DNA of 59,917 nt. It comes from Bacteroidales bacterium. Lineage in GTDB: Bacteria > Bacteroidota > Bacteroidia > Bacteroidales > VadinHA17. Within the stretch, counting starts at the first letter, position 1. The number at the start of each line of letters is the position of its first letter. The DNA lies in contig JAAZAP010000351.1 in NCBI GenBank assembly GCA_012514255.1, forward strand, positions 1 to 59,917. Reading direction: 5' to 3'. Positions 15,991 through 24,941 of this stretch are shown in pieces. The notes under the pieces were generated by a model. That model had not been told where the DNA came from, searched no databases, and saw only the letters and a program-made list of their open reading frames with translations. Both the position numbers and the translations under genes were made by a program.

Positions 15991-18613
15991 GTGTCTGCCC
16001 GAAGAACACGGCGTTCATAAACAGCTTCGATGTGCCGTACCAGATAGCCCTGAAGTTGGTATCGTCATATATTGATATAATCCTTCCCGCACCCGGATGA
16101 ACCGCTACAACGGCACTGCCGGCAATCCTCTGAATGTTTTCTCCTGAGCAGTACCCGCTGAGCAGCGGGTCGGATGTGTATTTCACTGGCGTGTTCCAGC
16201 TGCTGCCTGAAACCTTCACGGCTGATGCATTGGTCTTGAATACAGGCAGATATGGCTGGGTGTAGCCGTAACAGAGGGGATGAGTGATATCAACCGTAGT
16301 CCTGAAAATGGTTCCCGGCACTGACTGTAAGGCCCTGTCAACACTTCTCCCGGAGTAGTTGCGCTCCTTTCCCGGAACAACCGGCGCCGCTTCAATGTAG
16401 CTGATATCCGCAAAACCGTTTGCCGCCAGCCAGCGGTTTCCTCCCCTGTAACCTATAAGTGTGCCCCCGGAGCGTGACCAGTTGCGCAGACGATCAACCG
16501 TTGCAGGAGACAATGACGGATTCCCCGCAATGATTATCACATTGTATTTGCCAGGTGATACTGATGCCATCCTTGACGGCGTGACCAGGGTGACAGGCAT
16601 GCCGTAACGCACATCGAGGAGGTGCCAGATCGCACCTGCATCATCTGAAGGTGTGCCATCCTCAATAACCAGCATCACCGACGGCCTGGTCAGTACCACG
16701 AATCCTCCGCTGCCAAGGTCTATGCCTGCCGGCGTCAACCCGGTTGTGACCCCGTGAACCGTTATGCCACACTCTTCAGCCACTTTGCTGAGGATAGTGA
16801 TGATCTCATCGGCAGGGAAGGAGTTCTCACCTCGTTTTACCATGATTGTGCCGTAACTGAAGGTCTTTTTCTTGCCGTCATTCGTGATGGCAGTGAAAGG
16901 TGCGGTTGCAACCCTCGCTGTCAGGCCGGCCGACTGGATCATGTACAGTGCCCTGGGTGCATATGTATCATGCCATTCAAAGAGCCATGCATAATCACTT
17001 TGCGTGTTGTTGACTGACCCGGCAGGAAATGGCGGTGACTTCACCCGCTCCCCGGTCATGCCGGTTGTCTCAGTGCTCCCCAGGGGAGTGTAGCTGAGGT
17101 TGAAGGCCATAGGCATGGTCCAGGTTGAGATGTCATAGAAGACAGTGTCTGAAAATGACTTTACTGTTTCAAACAGGATTCTGACGAAACGGTACTCCTT
17201 CTGCCTGGCAGGAACAAAATAACTGTCGCCCGGGCTGTAGGTGACTCCGCCTTTGGTTAGCTGACGGCCACACCTGTATACCTCTATCCTGTGCCTGAGA
17301 AGGTTCTCTATGAAGCGTGCACAGCCCCCGCGGTCGGTACCGGCGCTGAACAGGTAGCCTTTCACCGGCGAGGCATCTGCCTCCCTGAGTGCCGAGAGGT
17401 AGAACTCCCGTTGCATATCCAGCAGCCTGACCCTCATGTTCATCCCTGCCTCGATAGTGGAGAGGGAGACTGTAAACTGGTTACGTATTGCAAAGGGGAA
17501 CGAGAGCACTCCGCCCGGCACCTCGCGAAGGTGCCCCTTGGTACCTGCCTGCTCAAAGAGTATCCCTATGGAGCCGTGGGCATCAGGATACGACGAGCCT
17601 TTGCCCAGGTAATAGTCGTCAAAACTCTCTTCAGTGTAATAGAGGCTGCCAATGGAATCAAGATACTTTGCATGGTAACTGCCTATCTCCGCTGTAAGTG
17701 CCTGGTTATCCGGCGGGACAACAGGGTTGTTGCGCGACTGCACGCCGGGCTGGAAGAAGAAGGTGGAGTTGGCGCCCATCTCATGATGGTCAGTGTTTAT
17801 GTTGGGCATCCAGCGGTAGAATGCATCAACGCGGCCTACGCTCTCAGGGTGCTGCAGCATGAGATAGTCGCGGTTGAGATCAAACCAGTAGTGGTTGGTG
17901 CGGCCTCCCGGCCATGCTTCATTGAACTCGCGGCCTGAAGGGTCGGTGGCAAGGGTCATACCCCGGTGCATGTTGACCCATGTTGAGTGACGCTGCAGCC
18001 CGTCGGGATTGAGTGCCGGGTCAATAAGAATTATGCACCTGTCAAGTATTTCATCAATTCCGGTCCCCTGACCGGCAACAAGATGATAGGCAGTAAGGAG
18101 TGATGCATTCTGGGCACTAGACTCGTTTCCGTGCACACCGTAACCAAGCTTGATGATCAGCGGCATATCAGCCGTGCTGACACCTCCTGAAACAGCCGGA
18201 TCAGACAGCTTGAGATGTTCCAGCCTTATCTCCTCAAGCCGGGCCATGTTCTCTTCAGAGGTGATGATCAACTGCCCCAGGAGTCTCCCTTCCCAGCTTT
18301 TACCATATTCTTCCCATTTCGCCCTGTCTGAGACTGCGTCAAGAAGCTTCATATAACCAACCAGTTTGTCATGGGTGACATGCCATTCCCCGACCTCATG
18401 ACCAATGGAGGCAGAGGGAACTGGTATATCGATGTTGTATGATATTCCTGCTGGCAGATAATAACTGAGGCCAGGCTCATTGATGATTATTCCGGACATA
18501 CCCGGACCCGTGAAGCCGTAAACCGGTTCCTGCTTGCCGGATGGTGTGCCGGCCTGACCGAAACTCACCAGTGATGCCAGAAGAATCACTGATGAAAGGA
18601 GCATTCTTTTCAT
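15962..18613 (-). CDS. Secreted M14-family zinc carboxypeptidase
   Basis: 883 residues from ATG 18613 (MKRMLLSSVILLASL...), chosen over an ATG nine codons upstream because it begins a clean signal peptide. The M14 metal-site residues HGNESS (HXXE), the DLNRDY segment, a histidine in NTDHHEMG and a catalytic-type glutamate in FEQAGTKGH are visible in the first ~400 residues. The remaining half is a long C-terminal region with a glutamine-amidotransferase-like segment (VIIIAGNPSLSP, RNWSRSGGTLIGYRGG). It likely degrades peptides in the periplasm or outside the cell. It is the last gene of the C69-hydE-M14 operon and is convergent with the hyd operon. Confidence 0.85.
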   Translation of the reverse strand: MKRMLLSSVILLASLVSFGQAGTPSGKQEPVYGFTGPGMSGIIINEPGLSYYLPAGISYNIDIPVPSASIGHEVGEWHVTHDKLVGYMKLLDAVSDRAKWEEYGKSWEGRLLGQLIITSEENMARLEEIRLEHLKLSDPAVSGGVSTADMPLIIKLGYGVHGNESSAQNASLLTAYHLVAGQGTGIDEILDRCIILIDPALNPDGLQRHSTWVNMHRGMTLATDPSGREFNEAWPGGRTNHYWFDLNRDYLMLQHPESVGRVDAFYRWMPNINTDHHEMGANSTFFFQPGVQSRNNPVVPPDNQALTAEIGSYHAKYLDSIGSLYYTEESFDDYYLGKGSSYPDAHGSIGILFEQAGTKGHLREVPGGVLSFPFAIRNQFTVSLSTIEAGMNMRVRLLDMQREFYLSALREADASPVKGYLFSAGTDRGGCARFIENLLRHRIEVYRCGRQLTKGGVTYSPGDSYFVPARQKEYRFVRILFETVKSFSDTVFYDISTWTMPMAFNLSYTPLGSTETTGMTGERVKSPPFPAGSVNNTQSDYAWLFEWHDTYAPRALYMIQSAGLTARVATAPFTAITNDGKKKTFSYGTIMVKRGENSFPADEIITILSKVAEECGITVHGVTTGLTPAGIDLGSGGFVVLTRPSVMLVIEDGTPSDDAGAIWHLLDVRYGMPVTLVTPSRMASVSPGKYNVIIIAGNPSLSPATVDRLRNWSRSGGTLIGYRGGNRWLAANGFADISYIEAAPVVPGKERNYSGRSVDRALQSVPGTIFRTTVDITHPLCYGYTQPYLPVFKTNASAVKVSGSSWNTPVKYTSDPLLSGYCSGENIQRIAGSAVVAVHPGAGRIISIYDDTNFRAIWYGTSKLFMNAVFFGQTLRPEGRYGY

Positions 18614-18739
18614 CACATCAGGTTTAAGTACAGTGAGCAATTTCGGAAAAAAGAGGATTGGTTGTTACAGGTATAGTTTGTTCTGCAGCATAATCATCTT
18701 TTAGCAAGCCCCACGGCGTGAAATGCCTGCTGCCGTCAT

Positions 18740-18822
18740 ACCCGGCTCTTCAGCGGGGTAGCACCGGTTGATACCCTTGGCAAAACCTGTTCTTCAGCGA
18801 GGTCAGTGCAGGCTGATACGTC
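18740..18822. repeat. Two ~30-bp direct repeats at the 3' end of hydE
   Basis: TCTTCAGCGGGGT...GGTTGATAC begins at 18747 and TCTTCAGCGAGGT...GGCTGATAC at 18791, a 44-bp step. The second copy contains the hydE stop codon and its last codons; the first is in the spacer toward the M14 gene. The rest of this spacer (18614-18802) shows no gene. Confidence 0.5.
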
Positions 18823-19891
18823 TGGCGAAGTGGGGTGTGTCGCCCCAGGAACCCAGACCGATTATGACATCCGGAATCAGGTCGAGATTCAGGCCGCTTA
18901 CATTGGATTCATCTGCCTCCCGGTATCCGGGTTTGCCTTCATAAATCAGGTAGCCTGACCTGTACCTGGCAGGGGTGAGGTTGGGCATCACCACGTTGGC
19001 ACCGCATGATATCGCCTTTTCGCGCCCGGCAGGATCAATTGTCTGCATGGCCGTTGAAGCTACTATATTGATATCTTTCATGATGATCCTCAATATTGCT
19101 ATCATCCTGAGTGTCAGATTAAAACGTTCATTAAGGAAAAGATTGTCAATTCCTCTTTTTCCCAGCGGTGTATCCGAATGCTCGATAAAGGGGCCCATGC
19201 CACACATATCAATGTTAAAGTCGCGCATGAAGATTATATCATCGGCAAGATCGCCCATTGTCTGGAATGGCAGGCCGACCATCACCCCTGTGCCGGTCTG
19301 GTATCCCGTTTCCTGTATTGCTTTCAGACACTCGAGTCTCCTGTAATACCTGTGCATGTCATCGTTGGGGTGCACCCTGCGGTAGAGAGCTTCGCTCGAA
19401 GCCTCTATCCTAAGCAGGTAGCGGTGAGCACCGGCGTCAAACCACCGTTTATATGTCTCCCTGCTCTGCTCGCCGAGTGAAAGGGTGATGCCCAGCTTTC
19501 CGTCAGTCAGCTGACGGATGGTGGTTACCAGCTCTTCGATTGTATCAACAAAGACTTTTGAGGAGTTCTCTCCCGACTGGATGGCAATAGACCCGAGATT
19601 GAGCCTAAAGGCTGTCAGGGCAGCTTCCAGTACCTCCTCCCGTGACATAGTGTACCTTTCAATCTTCACGTTGTCACGCCTGACGCCACAATAAAGACAG
19701 TTCTTTCCACAAATATTAGAGTATTCAATCAGTCCGCGAAGGTAGACATGGTTCCCTACATACCGATCCCTGACGGCTGCTGCCCTGCGGTATAGCAGGG
19801 GGGCCTCCTCCTCACTGGTATGCAACATGGCAAGTATGTCTGACCTGTCAAGGACTTTTTTCTCAAGAATTGAGGCTATGCCCGAACCCAT
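18803..19891 (-). CDS. hydE: HydE, radical SAM maturase of the [FeFe]-hydrogenase H-cluster
   Basis: 362 residues from ATG 19891 (MGSGIASILEKK), which matches the usual HydE start; a longer frame reaching 20056 would overlap the upstream gene and add residues the family lacks. The radical SAM motif CGKNCLYCG (CX3CX2C) follows the RGLIEYSN segment, then the HydE-typical IQSGE, LSLGE and VMPNLTP motifs. HydE helps build the azadithiolate bridge of the diiron subcluster. It lies 113 bp after the C69 dipeptidase gene, opposite in direction to hydG, so the maturases are split between two operons. hydF is not seen in the window. Confidence 0.95.
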   Translation of the reverse strand: MGSGIASILEKKVLDRSDILAMLHTSEEEAPLLYRRAAAVRDRYVGNHVYLRGLIEYSNICGKNCLYCGVRRDNVKIERYTMSREEVLEAALTAFRLNLGSIAIQSGENSSKVFVDTIEELVTTIRQLTDGKLGITLSLGEQSRETYKRWFDAGAHRYLLRIEASSEALYRRVHPNDDMHRYYRRLECLKAIQETGYQTGTGVMVGLPFQTMGDLADDIIFMRDFNIDMCGMGPFIEHSDTPLGKRGIDNLFLNERFNLTLRMIAILRIIMKDINIVASTAMQTIDPAGREKAISCGANVVMPNLTPARYRSGYLIYEGKPGYREADESNVSGLNLDLIPDVIIGLGSWGDTPHFARRISLH

Positions 19892-20004
19892 TGTTTGCGT
19901 GAATCGTTTAACATTAACAAGCCGGATACTGATAAGTTCAGCCCGGAAATGATTAATATAGTTGAAGCTGCTACCTTCAAGTAAGGAGTGCTCCCTGGCT
20001 ATTA

Positions 20005-21627
20005 TCAGAATCCCCTGCCGAACATCTGCCAGAGTTCTGCCTTCAGCTCCTGCCATCTGCTCATGGTGCCATGAGCAAATGCGTTGGTATATTCCGTTAC
20101 GGCTTTCCTGGCCTCTTCGTTTTTGCCATCCTTAACAAGTCCTTTCACTCTCTCTTCCAGTGCAGGCAGTTCGGCAAGCGCTTTCTGCTCCATTTTGGCA
20201 ACAGCGGGTTCCAGCAGTTTACGACCGCGGTCCCAGTTCACCGTTGAGAGCCTGTTGGCTTCGCGGAATGCCCAGATGGCTGCGTCTTCGCGATAGCGGT
20301 GCTGCCCGCATATGCGGAAGCTCTGCGGCAACGCCATTGTGCCTGAGAAAATGGGTACGCGCGGACTCTGGCCCGGGTTGTCAAACGAGAACCATGCCAC
20401 GGCACCCACCTCGTCGGGCAGCCATGAGCGGCACTGTATCACGTGCGAATAGGAGCATCCTGCGATGGCAATAGTACGCTGCCTCTCAATGGTACCAGGC
20501 CTGAGCGCATTGACAAGATTGCGCATATCAGCGCTCATCCAGTTGGAGACAATGGGCGACTTGACTGTATCTGTCACCTGGTTGCCCGCTTCGTCTCTGC
20601 GGGTGACACTGACCATAAGGTTTTTCGTCATGTCATACGGTGTACCCTCGTAGGTCTCGCGGAAGAGAGCCATCACGTCACTGACTGAAAGCTTCTTTTC
20701 CGGCTTCACCGAAAAGGGAAGCTCCTCCATCTCCATCGTCAGGTTCAGCCCGGGTGCGAGAGTGCTGAGCACAAAGAAATCCCGGATGGCGTAGGGTTTC
20801 CCGGTGCCTATCACCTTGTAGAATTTGAACGGTTCCTTCCCGTCCCAGTAACCAAGATCCTTTGCCTTCTTGCGCAGATCGGTGGAGGTCATGAAGTGAT
20901 CGGTGTCCTTGAAATTGACATCGGAGATTCTCGGGATGTTGGCTGCAATACCAACATGGTCATCCGGTATTCTCTGCGCCACCCACAAAGACGAGGGTTT
21001 GCCAGGGCCTGAGCCTGCTATCTCGAGCTGCCATACCTCTTTAGGGTCAGCTATCGTGATGCATTCGGCCATGTCACCATAACCGTACTGCTCTGCAAGC
21101 GAGCCTATGAGGGCTATTGCCTGGCGTGCCGTGGTGCAGCGCTGCAGCGCAATCCTCTCAAGCTCCTCAATAAGAAAAAGCCCATCGTGGTTCATCAGCT
21201 CTCTCTTGCCATATATGGTGGTCTCACCGATGGCGAGTTGCTTCTCGTTCAGGCAGGGGTATGCCGTGTTGAGGTATGCGTATGTATCCTTCACCTCTGG
21301 AATTTCCCCTTTGCGTGTCACGTTGATCATGTCCCATGCCTCTTCGGTGTGCATCGTGCCCCAGTATACGGGATGGACCGTGTCCCGCTCGAACTTCATT
21401 GCCGGTACCACCTCAAGCCAGGTACGGTATCTTCCATCGCAGGTGTGGGAGGTCATCACCGAACCGTCAGTGGAGGCCAGTCTGCCCACCATAATACTGG
21501 TACAGTTTTCGGCGTATCCCGGGCCGTCAGGATCTGTATCCTTTTCTGGTTGTGAATAGGAAATCAGGGTAAAATTTAGCAACAGGACCGTCAGGATGGT
21601 GGAGAAGAATCCAAGGGTTGGTTTCAT
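20005..21627 (-). CDS. Secreted C69-family dipeptidase (PepD-like)
   Basis: 540 residues with an N-terminal signal peptide (hydrophobic stretch ending near YSQPEK), then AENCTSIMVG, where the cysteine is the expected Ntn-type nucleophile of family C69. SDGSVMTSHTCDGRYR-like spacing, GETTIYGKRE and the GDMAECITIADP segment are typical of the family. These enzymes split dipeptides, often with broad specificity. It is the first gene of an operon with hydE and the M14 peptidase. Pairing peptide breakdown with hydrogenase maturation suggests amino acids are the fuel for H2 formation. Confidence 0.88.
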   Translation of the reverse strand: MKPTLGFFSTILTVLLLNFTLISYSQPEKDTDPDGPGYAENCTSIMVGRLASTDGSVMTSHTCDGRYRTWLEVVPAMKFERDTVHPVYWGTMHTEEAWDMINVTRKGEIPEVKDTYAYLNTAYPCLNEKQLAIGETTIYGKRELMNHDGLFLIEELERIALQRCTTARQAIALIGSLAEQYGYGDMAECITIADPKEVWQLEIAGSGPGKPSSLWVAQRIPDDHVGIAANIPRISDVNFKDTDHFMTSTDLRKKAKDLGYWDGKEPFKFYKVIGTGKPYAIRDFFVLSTLAPGLNLTMEMEELPFSVKPEKKLSVSDVMALFRETYEGTPYDMTKNLMVSVTRRDEAGNQVTDTVKSPIVSNWMSADMRNLVNALRPGTIERQRTIAIAGCSYSHVIQCRSWLPDEVGAVAWFSFDNPGQSPRVPIFSGTMALPQSFRICGQHRYREDAAIWAFREANRLSTVNWDRGRKLLEPAVAKMEQKALAELPALEERVKGLVKDGKNEEARKAVTEYTNAFAHGTMSRWQELKAELWQMFGRGF

Positions 21628-21651
21628 ATTAAAAGCATTTCAGTTCAGCAA

Positions 21652-21659
21652 CAAAAATA
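21652..21659 (-). promoter_or_regulatory. -7 element upstream of the C69-hydE-M14 operon
   Basis: TATTTTTG on the minus strand fits TAnnTTTG, about 25 bp before the ATG at 21627. No TTTG stands at the usual -33 distance. Confidence 0.4.
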
Positions 21660-21749
21660 ATCGGACTGTCCAATACTGCCCGCTCAAAGATAATATTCTA
21701 CAACATACCGCTGACCTGAACCGAATAGTACAACATGTTTAACATATCA

Positions 21750-21780
21750 TTTGGTAAGTTTTAAAATGTTTTTACCTTTC
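21750..21780 (+). promoter_or_regulatory. Promoter of the acyl-CoA synthetase gene
   Basis: TTTG at 21750-21753, a 19-bp spacer and TACCTTTC at 21773-21780 (7 of 8 to TAnnTTTG). The leader to the ATG at 21801 would be short, about 14 nt. Confidence 0.6.
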
Positions 21781-21800
21781 CGGCAATAGAGACCCTGATT

Positions 21801-23909
21801 ATGATCAGTGCTAAATTATTGAATCCTAAAAATATAGTCGTTGTTGGCGGATCAGACGACGTCACCAAGGCCGGAGGCAAGGTGCTAAAGAATCTGCTTA
21901 ACGGCGGTTTTGGTGGTGATATATACGTGGTTAACACCAAGACCCCGGTTGTTCAAGGCCTGAGAGCCTATGCCGATGTGTCACTGCTGCCCCGCACTGA
22001 CCTGGCCGTGATTGCCGTTGCTGCCCGTTACTGCCCGGGCATAGTCAGGACACTGGCAACAGAGAAGGGTACGGGCGGATTCATTATTCTCTCTGCCGGA
22101 TTCAGCGAGGAGAATGAGGAGGGTGCTGCCCTGGAAAAGGAGATAGTTGATATTATTGACAGAACCGGAGGCACGCTTATCGGTCCGAACTGCATTGGCT
22201 ACCTTAACAATAACTATCACGGCATTTTCACTGAACCCATCCCCCGGCTGTCACATAAGGGAATTGACTTTATTTCGGGCTCCGGGGCTACGGCAGTCTT
22301 TATCCTTGAGACCGCTATCACCGGCGGGCTGCCGTTCTCCAGCGTCTGGTCGGTAGGGAACAGCGCCCAGATCGGCGTTGAGGATGTGCTGGAACATCTT
22401 GACAATACATTTGATCCGTTGACCAGCTCACGGATCAAGCTTCTGTATATTGAAAATATTGCCGATCCGCAACGGTTCCTCAGATATTCATCATCACTTA
22501 TCAGGAAGGGTTGCAGGATAGCTGCCATCAAGGCCGGATCATCAGAGGCAGGATCCAGGGCCGCTTCATCACACACGGGAGCAATGGCATCGCCCGATAC
22601 GGCAGTGGATGCCCTTTTACGCAAGGCAGGTATCGTCAGGTGCTACAGCCGTACTGACTTGGCCACCGTGGCTGCCCTGTTTACATATAAACCGCTCAAA
22701 GGCAAAAGAATAGCTATAGTAACCCACGCCGGAGGCCCCGCTGTGATGCTGACCGATGTCCTCAGCGAAGGCAGGATGGAGATACCCCGTCTGTCTGGAC
22801 CGGCAGCAGAGCAGTTGCTGCAAAAACTCTTTCCGGGATCATCAGTGGCAAATCCGATAGATTTCCTGGCCACAGGAACCGCTGAACAGCTCGGACATAT
22901 AATCGATGCCTGCGAGAACGATTTTGACGAGATTGATGCCATTGCGGTCATCTTCGGCAGCCCGGGACTCTTTCCGGTGGATGATGTCTATAACCTGCTC
23001 CACGAAAAGATTCGCAGCTGCAAAAAACCGGTTTATCCTGTCATGCCGTCAGTCATCAACGTGAAGAGGGAGATAGCCGATTTCATTGCCAGGGGCAATG
23101 CCATCTTCACTGACGAGGTGCTCTTCGGAAGGGCTCTCTGCAGAGTCAATGCAACTCTCCCCCCGGCAGTGCCTGAGAAAAGGGAAGATGTCTCTGCCGG
23201 ATCGTCTGATATGAATAACGGATCATCACGAACCGACATCAGGACGATCCGGGAGGTGATTGATGGCGCCGGAGAGGGTTACCTGTCACCCGGGAAAGTA
23301 GGTATTCTGTTAAGGGCTGCCGGCATCGAGACAGTCCCGGAGAGTGTTGTCACCTCCGCCGAAGCGGCCGTCAGGACTGCTGCCTCAATGGGTTACCCGG
23401 TGGTGATGAAGGTGGTGGGTCCGGTGCATAAATCGGATATCGGCGGTGTGGCACTGAATATCAGCAATGAAGAGAGGGTCAGGGAAGAATTTGCCAGGAT
23501 GATGGCACTGCCTGAAGTGACAGGTATACTGATACAGAAGATGATCAGCGGGCGCGAGCTCTTCTGCGGCGCTACCCGAGAGGGCCACTTCGGCCATCTT
23601 GTGATGGCCGGCATGGGAGGGATCTTTATTGAGGTCTTCAAGGATGTAGCCACCGCCCTGGTGCCTGTTTCTGATCAGGAGGCCAGATCCATGATACGGT
23701 CACTCAAGGCATATAAGATTATCAAGGGGGTCCGCGGTGCCGATGGCGTCAACGAGGAAGCTTTTGTCAGGGTGATCATCTCCATCTCTGATCTGCTTGC
23801 TGCCGCCCCGGAGATAGAGGAGATGGACATTAATCCGCTGTTGGGCACTCCTGATAAGATAGTTGCGGTGGACGCCAGGATAAGAGTCAGCAGTCGGCAG
23901 TCCCAGTAG
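21801..23909 (+). CDS. ADP-forming acyl-CoA synthetase (acetate-CoA ligase family, alpha-beta fusion)
   Basis: 702 residues: a CoA-binding Rossmann domain (VVVGGSDDVTKAGGKVLKNL), a ligase domain with the phospho-histidine in SSHTGAMA near residue 258, then an ATP-grasp domain from about 490 (PVVMKVVGPVHKSDIGGV, MDINPLLG). The enzyme converts acyl-CoA plus ADP and phosphate to acid plus ATP, the energy step of amino-acid fermentation. Neighbouring aminotransferase and 2-oxoacid oxidoreductase genes supply its likely substrates. The last six or so codons (SSRQSQ) are formed by a 7-bp intergenic repeat running into the frame, so the original stop was probably displaced. Confidence 0.9.
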   Translation: MISAKLLNPKNIVVVGGSDDVTKAGGKVLKNLLNGGFGGDIYVVNTKTPVVQGLRAYADVSLLPRTDLAVIAVAARYCPGIVRTLATEKGTGGFIILSAGFSEENEEGAALEKEIVDIIDRTGGTLIGPNCIGYLNNNYHGIFTEPIPRLSHKGIDFISGSGATAVFILETAITGGLPFSSVWSVGNSAQIGVEDVLEHLDNTFDPLTSSRIKLLYIENIADPQRFLRYSSSLIRKGCRIAAIKAGSSEAGSRAASSHTGAMASPDTAVDALLRKAGIVRCYSRTDLATVAALFTYKPLKGKRIAIVTHAGGPAVMLTDVLSEGRMEIPRLSGPAAEQLLQKLFPGSSVANPIDFLATGTAEQLGHIIDACENDFDEIDAIAVIFGSPGLFPVDDVYNLLHEKIRSCKKPVYPVMPSVINVKREIADFIARGNAIFTDEVLFGRALCRVNATLPPAVPEKREDVSAGSSDMNNGSSRTDIRTIREVIDGAGEGYLSPGKVGILLRAAGIETVPESVVTSAEAAVRTAASMGYPVVMKVVGPVHKSDIGGVALNISNEERVREEFARMMALPEVTGILIQKMISGRELFCGATREGHFGHLVMAGMGGIFIEVFKDVATALVPVSDQEARSMIRSLKAYKIIKGVRGADGVNEEAFVRVIISISDLLAAAPEIEEMDINPLLGTPDKIVAVDARIRVSSRQSQ

Positions 23910-23960
23910 GCAGTCAGACAAGGCAGTAGGCAGTCGGCAGTAGGCAGTAGGCAGTAGTGA
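23885..23960. repeat. Heptanucleotide repeat, unit AGTAGGC/AGTCGGC
   Basis: About nine 7-bp units (AGTCAGC, AGTCGGC, AGTAGGC and variants) with a few irregular steps. The acyl-CoA synthetase stop codon (23907-23909) is within the repeat. Confidence 0.75.
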
Positions 23961-23972
23961 AGTCTGAAGGTC

Positions 23973-24000
23973 AATCGCAAATCGCAAATCGAAAATCCCC
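23973..24000. repeat. Heptanucleotide repeat, unit AATCGCA
   Basis: Four 7-bp units AATCGCA, AATCGCA, AATCGAA, AATCCCC end immediately before the ATG at 24001, so they occupy the place of the ribosome-binding region. A related array occurs at 29014-29076. Confidence 0.7.
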
Positions 24001-24690
24001 ATGAAGCGTTCGGATATATTTTTCATAACCGTTTTTGTCGGAATTTTTGTTCCGTTTTTCCTTTCTGACAAGCTGTATGATTTTTTTGTCTGGTTCAGCA
24101 CTGACTGGGCATTTACTGCAAGCTTCATAAAGTTTGCAATCCTTGCCACAATGGGCGAGATGCTCGGCAGCAGGATCAGGACAGGAATCTACCTGCCGGA
24201 GGGTTTTGCACTGGTGTACAGGGCTGTCGTCTGGGGATTCCTCGGTATGACCGTCAAGGCTGCTTTTATGATCTTCGGCGGGGGCACACCGGTTATAATG
24301 CAACACCTGGGGATGGAGAATGCCACAGCAGTCATGGCTGGCCCGCTGACCGGCGCCAGGGTGCTGCTTGCGTTCGCCATCAGCACTTTCCTGAATATAT
24401 TCTATGCCCCGGTACTTATGGTGACCCACAGAGTCAGTGACCTCCACCTGGCCGCAGCAGCAGGTAACCGGCGCAAACTTCTTACTGTACCCGATGTGAG
24501 AGGGTTGCTGGCATCAATAGACTGGAACAGCATGTGGGGCATCGTGCTGAAAAAGAGTATACCATTCTTCTGGATACCGGCACAGACGGTCAACTTCCTC
24601 CTGCCCGATGAGTTCAGGATGCTTGTTGCCGCCCTGTACAGTACTGTGCTCGGGGTGATACTTGCGCTGGCAGCCGGGAAGAAAGTCTGA
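24001..24690 (+). CDS. Mpv17/PMP22-like integral membrane protein
   Basis: 229 residues with five or so hydrophobic segments (the first at residues 7-25, the last at about 208-225). The C-terminal part reads PFFWIPAQTVNFLLPDEFR followed by a hydrophobic helix, close to the Mpv17/PMP22 signature W-x-P-x2-x2-NF-x-x-VP-x-x-R. That eukaryote-named family also occurs in Bacteroidetes; its function in bacteria is not established. It lies between the acyl-CoA synthetase and an aminotransferase, possibly in one transcript. The region just before its start is a heptanucleotide repeat, with no visible Shine-Dalgarno sequence. Confidence 0.65.
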   Translation: MKRSDIFFITVFVGIFVPFFLSDKLYDFFVWFSTDWAFTASFIKFAILATMGEMLGSRIRTGIYLPEGFALVYRAVVWGFLGMTVKAAFMIFGGGTPVIMQHLGMENATAVMAGPLTGARVLLAFAISTFLNIFYAPVLMVTHRVSDLHLAAAAGNRRKLLTVPDVRGLLASIDWNSMWGIVLKKSIPFFWIPAQTVNFLLPDEFRMLVAALYSTVLGVILALAAGKKV

Positions 24691-24941
24691 ACCGCCAACC
24701 GGAGGAAGAGAGTCTGAGAGTCTGTTGGTCTGGCCGCCTTCGGCGGCTGTCTTTCAATCCCTGGGAAAAACAGACGGACAGACGGACAACATGACCGCAC
24801 GGCGTCGTTAAGCGACAGACTTTATGACCTTCCGCCCTTTGAGACCTTTCTACCCTTTTGAAATATGACAAATAGCAGCAAACGTTCTCTTAATAAATTT
24901 TTATCTTAGGGCCACATATGAGGGCACTAAATGGAAAATTT
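24691..24941. other. Spacer with AGTCTG-type short repeats and a GC hairpin
   Basis: No gene is seen. It holds AGTCTGA-like runs near 24710-24730, the hairpin GCCGCC-ttc-GGCGGC at 24733-24747, and CAGACGGA twice near 24770. The last 60 bp are AT-rich and probably include the aminotransferase promoter, though no full -33/-7 pair was found. Confidence 0.5.

Noticed and set aside
18803..20056. Longer HydE starting at 20056
   Set aside because: It would overlap the upstream dipeptidase gene and add 55 residues that HydE proteins lack.
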